Shown piece after piece: positions 55,081-64,000 of a stretch of 64,000 bases of DNA. Location: NCBI RefSeq assembly GCF_963169125.1, contig NC_084795.1, forward strand, positions 136,749,701 to 136,813,700. The letters are read 5' to 3'. Both the position numbers and the translations under genes were made by a program. Within the stretch, counting starts at the first letter, position 1, and every line of letters starts with the position of its first letter. The notes under the pieces were generated by a model. The model was given only the letters and a program-made list of their open reading frames with translations. It ran no database searches and was not told the origin of the DNA. The stretch is from Humulus lupulus (Eukaryota > Streptophyta > Magnoliopsida > Rosales > Cannabaceae).

Positions 55081-55810
55081 TGTTGACGCGGTTCTTTGCC
55101 AACAGGTAATTAAGAAAATAAGAGAGAGATTAGTGCTTAATAATGAACCGAAATAGATAAATGATCTTAAAATGGACTGATGACACAACTACATTTTTAG
55201 GTGGTTCAAAGGCTAAAATCCTTCTACTCCACCAGCCAATATTATTGCTATATTTCTGGTATTCTTTACAGGGTATTTTGTTACACCATAGAATCCAACC
55301 CTTTGCAACTCCCAGGGTCTCCATATTTATAGGATAGGGCACCTGGGAGTTGGTAAGGGGGGTCATCCCGTGACCCTCTTATCCATCATGTCACTTCTGT
55401 GACATTCATGATTAATTCCTAAAACCTGACAAATGAAGTGTGGTCTAATCAACAGGTAAGGGGGATAATGGGCCGCACGGCCCAACCCAGTCGTGGGTGT
55501 CTGAATACGCACGTTCATGCTACGTGTCCCAGAATTCAGGGATATATCACACACGTGATGTCTGATATATGCACGTTTACATTGCATGGTTGACTTTATA
55601 ACGGGTCACGGCTTCCACCTCCAGCTCGTGCCCCGAGCTGGACGCCTTCCTGACCTGCGGTCCTTAAATAATCTTGGCGAACCTTTGGCTACCTCAAGCT
55701 AAAGAGGTAGGACCTGACGACAGCAGCTCCGGTCATGTGGTATCCACGTGGCTGATATAATTAGGCCCTATCTCAGCTCGCTAATAGCCTGTGGAAAATC
55801 AGGGCGTACA
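55081..55810 (-). repeat. 5' LTR of TAT-2 (730 bp)
   Basis: Same ends and length as the 3' LTR at 42265-42994. One arm of the CACGTG hairpin has a single change (ATCACACACGTG). Confidence 0.95.
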
Positions 55811-56436
55811 ATAGGGCAAAGGCCTGCTTCTCATGTGGAGCAGTGGGTCATCTTAAAAAGGATTACCCTAAGGCAAGAAAGGAAGAACCCAGAAAGGCGG
55901 ACAACTCAGCCCCAGCTCGAGTGTTCGCGTTGACTCAAGCAGAAGCTGAGGCTTCTCCCTCAGTTGTTACAGGTCAGCTTTTTAGTGCTGGAACCCTTTA
56001 TAATGTGTTGATTGATTCCAGTGCTCCACATTCTTTTGTTTCTAGTAGTGTTATTGATAGATTGTGTAGACCTTGTGATTTTTATGTTGTGGGGTTTGGT
56101 ACCTTATTGCCCACTGGAGAGTTAGTGGTATCCAGGAGGTGGGTCAGATCTTTGCCAGTGACAGTGGAGGGCGGAGAGTTTTCGGTGGACTTAATCGAGT
56201 TGGTTATGACTGACTTTGATATGATACTGGGTATGGATTGGTTGGAAAAGTATGGGGCAACCATTGATTGCAGAAGGAAGATGGTCACCTTTGAGCCTGA
56301 AGGTGAGGATTCTCTTGTGTTTGTTGGTGTTGTGCATGGACCTCGTATTCCTATGATTTCTGCGTTGAGGGATAGGGATTTATTGCAAGGAGGTTGCATT
56401 GGATTCTTAGCCAGTGTGGTTAATACCACTTAGGTC
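55811..56436 (+). pseudogene. pol: TEK-1 gag zinc knuckle and protease
   Basis: Resumes in frame after TAT-2. The knuckle CFSCGAVGHLKKDY has lost its last cysteine (tyrosine). The protease active site reads VLIDSSAPHSFVSS (DSS-AP where relatives have DSG-AT). The second block is DFDMILGMDWLEKYGATIDC. A stop (TAG, 56431-56433) lies between protease and RT at NTT-stop-VMP, where TEK-2 has arginine. Confidence 0.92.
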
Positions 56437-57896
56437 ATGCCAGTGAGACCAGAGGATACCATGTTGGTTTGTGAGTTTCTGGATGTGTTTCAAGAAGATT
56501 TGCCAGGGGTGCCACCGCATAGAGAAATTGATTTCGTTATAGAACTGGCACCAAGGATGGAGCCAGTGTCTAGAACGCCTTATAGAATGGCCCCAGCTGA
56601 GTTGAAAGAATTAAAAGTGCAGTTGCAAGAACTGTTGGATTTGGGTTTTATCAGACCTAACTTTTCACCTTGGGGTGCGCCAGTTCTGTTTGTAAAGAAG
56701 AAGGATGGTTCTCTGAGAATGTGTATTGATTATAGGGAACTGAATAAACTGACAATTAAGAATAAGTATCCTTTGCCAAGGATAGATGATATATTCGATC
56801 AGTTGTAAGGCAAGAATGTATTCTCTGAGATCGACCTTCGTTCTGGTTATCATCAGTTGAGGGTCAAGGGGGGAGATATACCCAAGACTGCTTTCCATAC
56901 CAGGTATGGGCATTATGAGTTTCTAGTTATGTCATTTGGATTGACTAATGCCCCTGCTGCTTTTATGGATCTGATGAACAGATTGTTTAGGGACTTTCTA
57001 GACCAGTTTGTGATTGTCTTTATTGATGAAATTCTGGTATATTCTCAGTCAGAGTCAGAACATGAGTATCACTTGAGATTGGTTCTACAGAGACTGAGGG
57101 AACACAAACTATTTGCTAAATTCAAGAAATGTGAGTTCTGGTTGTCTCAGGTATCCTTTCTTGGACACATTGTTAGTAAGGAGGGGATTAAAGTGGATCA
57201 AGCAAAGATCGAAGTGTTCAGAGATCGACCAAGGCCAAAGAATGCTTCTGAGGTTAGAAGTTTCATTGGATTGGCAGGGTATTATAGACGTTTCGCGGAA
57301 GGGTTCTATAAGATAGCTGGTGCATTGACTAAGCTGACACGCAAGAATAAGAAATTTGTGTGGTCAGATAAGTGTGAGAATAGCTTCCAGGAACTGAAGC
57401 AGAGATTGATTACAGCTCTGATCCTGAGTCTTCCGACAGGTTAGGAGAAGTTTGTGATTTATTGTGATGCTTCTCATCAGGGTTTGAGCTGTGTTTTGAT
57501 GCAATCGGAGAAGGTTATTGCCTATGCTTCCCGTCAGTTGAAGGAGTATGAAAAGAGATATCATACTCATGATTTAGAGTTAGCAGCTGTGGTTTTTGCT
57601 CTGAAGATATGGAGGCACTATCTCTATGGAGAAAAGTATGAGATTTATACAAACCACAAGAGCCTGAAATACTTCTTCACCCAGAAAGACTTGAATATGA
57701 GGCAAAGGCGTTGGCTGGAATTAGTAAAAGATTATGATTGTGAGATCCTGTATCATCCAGGAAAGGCCAACGTGGTAGCTGATGCTTTAAACCGGAAGGG
57801 TCCAGGCCAGATTTATGGTATGAGGCTGATAGCCAGGGAGTTAGCAGATGATATGACCAGAGCTGGTATAGAGTTGTTGGTGGGCCAGTTAGCTAA
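56437..57896 (+). pseudogene. pol: TEK-1 reverse transcriptase and RNase H
   Basis: [94 protein letters not shown]. The catalytic motif is FIDEILVYS, so the second aspartate of the usual FIDD is glutamate. The thumb reads [17 protein letters not shown]. RNase [45 protein letters not shown]. Stops lie at 56806 and 57441; the frame is otherwise unbroken. Confidence 0.93.
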
Positions 57897-59342
57897 CATT
57901 ACGCTACAGTCTACGCTGTTGGAGAGGATTAAGGAGGGTCAGCTGTGTGATCCCCAGCTGATCAAGATCAGAGAGGATGTTCTGGCTGGAGTGTCCAGAG
58001 ATTATTCAGTGTCTAAACTAGGCTTGTTGAGGTACAAGGGGCGGATATGTGTTCCGTTAGACACTGCAATGAGGCGAGAGATTCTACATGAATCTCATAC
58101 TACACCTTACTCTTTGCATCCAGGCACCACGAAGATGTACCAGGATGTGAGATTGTTGTATTGGTGGCCAGGGATGAAGAGAGATGTAGTAGAATATGTG
58201 GCTAAGTGCTTGACATGTTAACAGGGCAAGGCTGAGCATCAGAGGCCGGCAGGTTTATTGCAGCCTCTAGATATCCCAGAGTGGAAGTGGGAAGACATCA
58301 CAATGGATTTTTTGGTGGGCTTACCCAGGACTGTTGGTCAGCATGATTCTATTTGGGTGATAGTGGATCGCTACACCAAGTCAGCTCACTTTCTGCCAGT
58401 GAGGACTACTTATATAGTTGACTAGTATGCAGATCTCTATGTGAGAGAGATCGTACGGCTCCATGGTGCGCCTAGGTCGATCGTGTCAGATCGGGACCCC
58501 ACTTTTACTTCCAAGTTTTGGGGGAGTTTGCAGAAGGCCATGGGGACACAGTTGAAGTTCAGTACTGCTTATCATCCTCAGAAAGATGGGCAATCTAAGA
58601 GGACGATCCAGATATTAGAGGACAAGCTGAGGGCATGTGTGCTGGACTTTCTTGGATCTTGGAGTAAGTATCTGCCTTTGATAGAATTCTCTTACAACAA
58701 CAGTTATCAGTCTACCATTGGGGTTGCACCTTATGAGATGTTGTATGGTAGGAAGTGTAGAACTCCCATCCATTGGGATGAGACTGGTGAAAGGAGATAC
58801 TTATGTCCTGAGGCAGTTCAGAGGACCAATGAGTCCATAGAGAAGATTAGAGCTAGAATGCTTACTTCTCATAGTAGACAGAAGAGCTATGCAGATCCCA
58901 AACGCAGGAACGTGGAGTTTCAGGTAGGATACTATGTCTTCCTTAGAGTCTCGCCATGGAAAGTGGTGAGAATGTTTGGGAAGAAAGGCAAGCTGAGTCC
59001 CAGATATGTACGTCCATTTGAGATCCTGGAGAGGATTGGTCAGGTGGCTTACAAGTTAGCTTTACCTCCGGCGTTGTCTGCCGTGCATAATGTATTTCTT
59101 GTTTCAGCTCTTCGAAGGTATGTGCCTGATGTTAATCATATTTTGAGCTATGAAGATCTGGAGCTTGAGGCAGATCTCTCCTATGAGGAACAGCCTTTCT
59201 AGATACTTGACAGAAAAGATAAGGTCCTCAGGAACAAGACGATACCTTTGGTTAAGGTATTTTGGAGGAACAGCAAGGTCGAGGAAGCGACCTGGGAGCT
59301 GGAGTCAGACATGCAGAATCAGTATCCCGAGCTGTTCAGGTA
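57897..59342 (+). pseudogene. pol: TEK-1 integrase with C-terminal chromodomain-like segment
   Basis: Zinc domain [20 protein letters not shown] and AKCLTC, with the stop directly after CLTC (58219). The catalytic core has D in ITMDFLVGLPR and D in [14 protein letters not shown]. The glutamate is changed to lysine (DGQSKRTIQ). A second stop lies at TYIVD-stop-YAD (58424). A GPY-like stretch and the chromodomain-like end (ILDRKDKVLRNKTIPLVKV, EEATWELES) follow, with a stop at 59200 at its start. The end PELFR is followed by TAA at 59341-59343. Confidence 0.93.
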
Positions 59343-59365
59343 AATTTCGAGGACGAAATTTCTGT

Positions 59366-59378
59366 AAGGAGGGGATAG
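59366..59378 (+). promoter_or_regulatory. Polypurine tract of TEK-1
   Basis: AAGGAGGGGATAG ends one base before the 3' LTR. Confidence 0.85.
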
Positions 59379-59379
59379 T

Positions 59380-61681
59380 TGTAATGCCCCGAATTCTCCG
59401 GTGTGGTTTAATGGCGGGATTAGTAGACCGGGAGGGCCATACTTGTTTAATTATGCCATTAAATGATATTATGCATGTATATGTAAATTATACGATGATA
59501 TGATGTTATATGCGTGCATGTGGGTCCACATTTGAATATTATGCTATTTTGATAGTTTGGCCCATGGAGGGTGAATATGTGTATTTGGGTGCATAACTTG
59601 ATTTGTGAATGAGATTCCATTATTATGGAGATATATTCGAGCTATTCGACATGAGACGGTCATATATAATGGATTAGTGGTTTTTTCATAACGGGGTCAA
59701 TTTTGGGGTAGTAGAAATGTTTATTTGATGATAAATTGGGAATATTTGAGATCAGGGTGAAATTTCGGAGGTTTTGACTATAATGTCCCCGGGGGTATTT
59801 TTTGGGACCCTGAGCATTAGGTTTTATTTGAGGTTACTTAAGCTTGAAGTAGTTGTCAGATAGAACGTACGATTAGAAAACCTCTCGTTCTCCCTTTCGA
59901 TAGTTCATTTTATCGTTTGAGCATTTTTGAAGATATCTCGAGTTCTAGGAGTCGGAATCAAACGAGGATCAAGGCATAGAAATCCTAGGAAAGATTAGAA
60001 GCTTCTTAACCGAAGGATTTGACAGAAAACAACCCAATCAAAGGTAATCTAATTTTAAAGATTTGAGTTTTCCGAGTTTCTAAGCTTTGAATTGGACTTT
60101 GTGAATTGTCGAGTTTTTGGTGGGTTTGAACCTTGGGTATTGAGAGTTTTTGTGTTTTGGGAAGCTTGGGAACTTTTTTTTGATGATTGGGGATGGTTAG
60201 GCATGATTTTGGAAGCTTGGAGTAGTTGAAAACACGTTTGGGAATGGCCCAGGGTTGGGGGCCGTGGCCCTGTTCTTGGGCACCACGGCCTTGGTTCGAA
60301 GAGGTAGAAAGGGAGGTTTTGTCTTGGCTAGGCGCCGGGGCCCTTGGTGTTGGGTGCCACGGCACTTATTTTAGGAATTTCTGGGGGCCGTGGCCCATGG
60401 TGCCAGGGTCGCACCCCTTGCCTTGTTTCGCCCCGTTTGTTCGTTTTGACCTCGGGAACTTAGCTATAGGCCTCGGGAGTGTCCCTACTACTTGGATTAG
60501 TTGGGACTGATCTTCCGAAGGCTAGATATTGGTGTGGAAACCTATGTTGATCATTATTATTGATGATGTCCCGTGTTTGGTTATGATTAGGTGACTGCTA
60601 AAGGACTAATGGTTGATCATTCTCACGGGTCGTTCTTTTAATCATTCTAGCTCGAATCTGAGGTAAGAAAATCGCACCCTGTGTATATATGACATGCGTG
60701 ATTGTTATTGAGGCATGTTGGTTGAAAAATGTGGACATGGATTGCATATTAAATGGTAGTGAGTGTTGATTACTTGTATAGGGCACTGACTAGTCAGGGA
60801 CACTGACCTAAAGAGTCAGAAATGGCATGGCATCATGAACGCTGAGCCAAATGAAGATTAGATCTAATCGATATCAGTGTTGAATGACTCATATGGAGTA
60901 TTAACGCTAGACCGACCCTAAGGTCGATGAACTTATAAGCGCTTGTCTTGTCTAAGACCAGTTATTCAGAGCCAGGGCATATGGCCCCGGTGACTGTTTG
61001 TCACATGGCTAGGGAACGCTGTTCCAGGGTTATGACTCTAAGGTCATGAGGAAGGTTATGTTGGTGGCTATTCACCATACACCTATCCTGTTCAAACTTA
61101 TGAAAGGTTCACTAATCAGATAAGCCCGAGTGACCCTACCGTCACATGGCTATAGGGGGTTGTACCCACTTTTGTGACTGTTGCGACTGTCACCTATTTT
61201 TTTGGACTGATGGTCCTGAATGATTATTATGATCATTGTTGATATTATATCATGCTTTATTGTGTTTTCTTGCTGGGCCTTGGCTCATGGGTGCTATGTG
61301 GTGCAGGTAAAGGGAAAGAAAAGCTCACCCAGCCTTGAGTGGAGAGCTTAGGTGGTGATGTGTACATATGCGTCCGCTTGACCACCACGACCAAGGCGTT
61401 CTCAAAGGAACTAGGGGGTTTACCCTATTTTGCCGCTTAGGTTGGCAGGATTGTAAATTTGAAACAGTAATGACCGTTTTGTACTGAGAAAAACCTGTAA
61501 ATGTTTTGATTAGCTCTGCAGAGCATTTTGTAATGAAAACACCCACTTCCTTTTTATTAGTTTTTCACCTTAACCTGTTAATTACACTTAGAGCACGTTT
61601 TTGACCGAAGGACTCGGGTAGCAGGTCAAATTCTCGGTCCACCGTTCACCGTCACTGTTGTGGGGTAACCAGGGCGTTACA
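59380..61681 (+). repeat. 3' LTR of TEK-1 (2302 bp)
   Basis: TGTAATGCCCC at the start and GGCGTTACA at the end. It is uninterrupted, so it preserves the empty target site of TAT-1 (GAAACAGTAATG, 61461 onward). The five CCGCGG hexamers of the 5' LTR are all mutated here (60260-60415). Confidence 0.96.
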
Positions 61682-63102
61682 TTCAGGCTCCTCATTTGAA
61701 CTAGACTCATGCACAACCTACCTAATACCCAGGGAAAAAACACCCTGACAGAGGGAAGGCAACGAAAAAAGGTTTGTATTGTATTCCTCAAAAATGGTGG
61801 ATCTAAAATGAAGGGTGTTATCTACCACTATGATACACTGGGGGTAGCTATGGTGATAGCGTACAACCAAATGATCCACATAGTGAAGGAGGGTCAAGTT
61901 TAGGTCTGGATCAACCAGATGTCGAATCACGAACTGCCTTAAGTTGAATCGAACTAGCCTAAAACTGGAAGCATCTTGGTTTAATTCTCTTTATGGGTCA
62001 CCTTGGCCGAGGTGCCGGCTACTGCCCCTAATTTAGCTCGGCCTTGGTCAGGATGTTGTCCATCTTCAGAGACCTTTCTTTTGCACACCAGCTGCATGAC
62101 CTCCTCCTATTCTTCAACCTCTACAATGACAGGGATGCGTTCATGAGGAAAATGGAGCTTTGGAGGAGGGAGCTTAGGGGGATCACCTCAAGCTCTGATG
62201 GCCACTGTCTGATCTTTCCAAATCAGTTTCCAGGTCACCATGGTAGCGTCATTAAATACCAACCATAACTCTTTCCCCTTGGCAGGAATACGAGCCAGTG
62301 TCTCATATTGACCTCTGAGGGTCTCTAACTGACTCGTTCTCTTATATATGGCTACACAAAGTAACAACTCAACCAGAATAAATTTAAACTTGATTGAAAA
62401 GGAATTCAAGTACAAAGTTTAAGGAGCTAAGAAACTTATGAGGATGGTTGAAATACTGATGGGTGCAGTTCTTGAACCCATTTGACATAAGGAATTGATC
62501 CTTGTAGTCATTCAGGTGGCTGGGGAGGTCGATGATGGAGGTCGTGCTTAGGAATCTTGTGAGGTAGTAGAAGTTGTCACCTCGTTCCTTTGATTGTGGA
62601 TTGGCCTTGAGACAAAAGAAGTACATAATATCGGCGGGGGTGGGAACCTCCCACTCGTGCTTAAAGAATAGATATTTCAGCCCCACCAAAAGTTTATACG
62701 AATTTGGGGGAAGCTGAAATGGCACAAGTTCGACGTAGTTCAAAAAATCTACGTAGTAAGGTCCAAAGGGAGAAAGGAACCTGCCTTCAGATGCTCATCA
62801 CTCTTGGTCTCGAAGTATTCCTGAAGTAGAGTGCAACTTCACTCTCCTTCCAACGGAGGGCGAGAAACAAGACCCTCAGACCCCAATTAAATCCCGTAAC
62901 TCAACAAAATTTTGTTCACCTTGCCCTGAGTCTTTATCCGGGATTTGATGCGCTCATCCTGAAAAAAAGTGTTGGGGTCAACTACAATCTCCCTATCCAC
63001 TACTGGGCCAAATTGAGGAATAGGGGTCTCAGATGCAATCTGCTTACCTTTACTCTTACTTTGAGAAGAAGAGCTCGCGACTGACTTCTTCTGGTGGGCC
63101 AT
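61682..63102 (-). pseudogene. TAT-H antisense gene, 5' exons (exon 1 and most of exon 2)
   Basis: Minus strand. Exon 1 starts at 63102 (MAHQKKSVASSSSQSKSKGK), the counterpart of MGPKKNAPKKSVGSSSSQQ. After a stop at 62887 and a frame change it continues with VELVPFQLPPNSYKLLVGLK and DIMYFFCLKAN. The exon 1 donor is ATAAGT instead of GTAAGT (near 62440), so the first coding intron could no longer be spliced normally. Exon 2 has LRGQYETLARIPAKGKELW and NTLHFRSTIFEEYNTNLFS. It is cut at 61682 by TEK-1 in the middle of SSNEEPE and resumes at 25003. Confidence 0.85.
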
Positions 63103-64000
63103 GATTTAGCTCGCCTGGCGACAAAGCATGCTATTAGAGGAGACCTAAGATAAAACCTTGCGACGGTGATAAAATTATGGCAACCTGAGGGTTTGAACTC
63201 GATCTATTCGACCTAAGAGATATTCGAGCTAAGATTTCCCCTAGCAGTAACGCATGTGTTTATGCACATTCGGTAACCACGCGCTGTAAACTCGGGAAAT
63301 CCATGATACTTCGGGATCCACGTGTCAGACCTAATACCTTTTTGGAAAGCGGTTTAATGCAAAACCACTTGAGAACTCGTAACCCTTAAGCTACTCAGAA
63401 CTTAACCTAAAAATCCTCAAATTTTTACACACATACTGAGAAAATTAGAAAATTACCCGTTTCTTTATGCACATTATTTCTAATCAGACATATTACTATT
63501 GTTTTTGGCCTAACAAAAACCCATATTAAACTCGAACATAACCGAAGTAAGAAATTATACTTGAATATTTCATAAAACTTATTGAAAAATAAGAAGATGA
63601 AATTTAAACCAGATATAGAGATACTTACAGATTGGATGTTCGGTCGAGGGAAATGATGACAACCCCAAAGATAGTAGCCTGAAAGCTTCTAGAGAATGAG
63701 AGAATGTCTAAAGTTTTGAAGGTGCTTTAATAATGACAACGAAATTTTTTAATGCAAAGGTGGTGAGGTTCAGGTCTGTTTCTCCAATTTATACCTAAAC
63801 TTTGAGAACCAATCCGAGTCGCCTGATTAGGTCAGTTTGAGATCCAATGGCCTAGATTAAATAACCCCTACGACATCAAAATTATGACAGGAAAGTTGTC
63901 ACATTAATCGAAACCCGAATAAGCACCTTTTACAGACTAACACGTATTTCGCACTTGAGTAGTGGGTGGGCACAGTTTCACATAACAGAAGCCTAAAAGC
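63103..64000 (-). other. Leader of the TAT-H antisense gene and upstream sequence to the window end
   Basis: An acceptor GTCGCCAG lies near 63118-63111 and a donor GTAAGT near 63630-63625, giving a leader intron of about 0.5 kb as in the other copies. A TATA-like TATAAAT (minus strand, 63793-63787) lies about 690 bp upstream of the ATG. From 63800 to the end I see no gene. The TAT-H 3' LTR is not recognizable before position 64000. Confidence 0.6.

Larger units (their letters stand above)
42265..55810 (-). mobile_element. TAT-2: near-complete Tat-lineage element in the TEK-1 gag
   Basis: Flanked by GTAGG (42260-42264) and ATAGG (55811-55815), a 5-bp duplication with one change. The LTRs are each 730 bp and differ at about two dozen positions by eye. 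The layout is the same as TAT-1, in minus orientation. A 1123-bp foreign segment sits in its gag head (53354-54476). The rest is about 12.4 kb. Confidence 0.95.
25004..61681 (+). mobile_element. TEK-1: Tekay/Del-like chromovirus, itself invaded by two Tat elements and a solo LTR
   Basis: Flanked by a perfect 5-bp duplication TTCAG (24999-25003 and 61682-61686). Its own parts are 5' LTR (25004-27091 plus 39792-40007), primer site, leader (40008-40444), gag (41204-42264 plus 55811-55930), PR-RT-RNaseH-IN-chromodomain to 59342, polypurine tract and 3' LTR (59380-61681). Without the guests it is about 9.7 kb. From 55811 to the end all domains lie in one reading frame, broken only by stop codons. 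Confidence 0.96.
8271..64000 (+). mobile_element. TAT-H: old Tat-lineage element that hosts all the insertions to its right
   Basis: It is read from pieces: 5' LTR to 8863, leader and gag start 8864-9866, [TEK-2], gag-pol 17472-22926, tandem repeats 23240-23520, antisense gene 3' exons 23785-25003, [TEK-1 and its nested guests], antisense gene 5' exons 61682-63102 and its leader to about 63800. Across both insertions the two halves align collinearly with TAT-1, which shows they are one element. It is the most decayed of the Tat copies with a recognizable pol and also the oldest by nesting order. Its 3' LTR is not in the window. Confidence 0.85.

Noticed and set aside
61325..61930. Short frames near the right border of TEK-1
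   Set aside because: Those on the left are LTR sequence. The one at 61718-61930 on the minus strand is part of exon 2 of the TAT-H antisense gene and is annotated as such.
1..64000. tRNA, rRNA or other structural RNA genes
   Set aside because: I looked for cloverleaf-like arm spacing and rRNA-like blocks and saw none. The tRNA-related words are primer-binding sites only.

Overview
The window is plant nuclear DNA made almost entirely of LTR retrotransposons. The Ty3/Gypsy domain orders, the methionine-type primer binding sites, the long TG...CA LTRs and the GT-AG introns in an antisense gene all point to a large, repeat-rich seed-plant genome, probably a eudicot. I cannot name the species from sequence alone. 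I see no cellular protein-coding gene, no rRNA or tRNA gene and no CRISPR array.

Two Ty3/Gypsy lineages are present. Tat-lineage elements are gag-PR-RT-RNaseH-archaeal-type RNaseH-integrase. They also carry, between integrase and the 3' LTR, a gene on the opposite strand (called aORF here). There are four Tat copies: TAT-1 (27092-39786, minus), TAT-2 (42265-55810, minus), TAT-3 (1-3517, plus, 3' part only) and an older host copy TAT-H (about 8271 to beyond 64000, plus). A Tat solo LTR lies at 40445-41203. Tekay/Del-like chromoviruses end in a chromodomain-like segment and use a TGGTATCAGAGC-type primer site. They are TEK-1 (25004-61681 as now interrupted, plus) and TEK-2 (9867-17471, minus), with an LTR scrap at 3518-3702.

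The layout is a set of nested insertions that can be read from target-site duplications. An old gag-protease remnant (3703-8270) is followed by TAT-H. TEK-2 sits in the TAT-H gag (CGGAG/AGGAG). TEK-1 sits in an exon of the TAT-H antisense gene (perfect TTCAG). Inside TEK-1, TAT-1 sits in the 5' LTR (perfect GAAAT), the solo Tat LTR sits in the leader (GTATC/ATATC), and TAT-2 sits in the gag zinc-knuckle region (GTAGG/ATAGG). TAT-2 in turn carries a 1.1 kb unclassified TG...CA insertion (53354-54476). At the left edge TAT-3 interrupts the Tekay-type LTR scrap. Every coding region is broken by stops, frameshifts or lost catalytic residues, so nothing here looks autonomous today.

The most notable system is the antisense gene of the Tat elements. 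In TAT-1, TAT-2, TAT-3 and TAT-H it keeps four coding exons, and a leader intron of about 0.5 kb ends just before the ATG. TAT-1 and TAT-2 keep an identical TATA box about 755-763 bp upstream of the ATG, and TAT-H has a TATA-like site in a similar place. The predicted product of about 810 residues has an N-terminal 'putative gypsy-type transposon' domain and an alanine/glutamate-rich coiled coil. Its 3' end converges on pol, and the gap between the two genes is filled by tandem repeats (119, 121 and 64 bp in different copies) that share one palindromic motif, CCTGGATATAACCAGG in element orientation.
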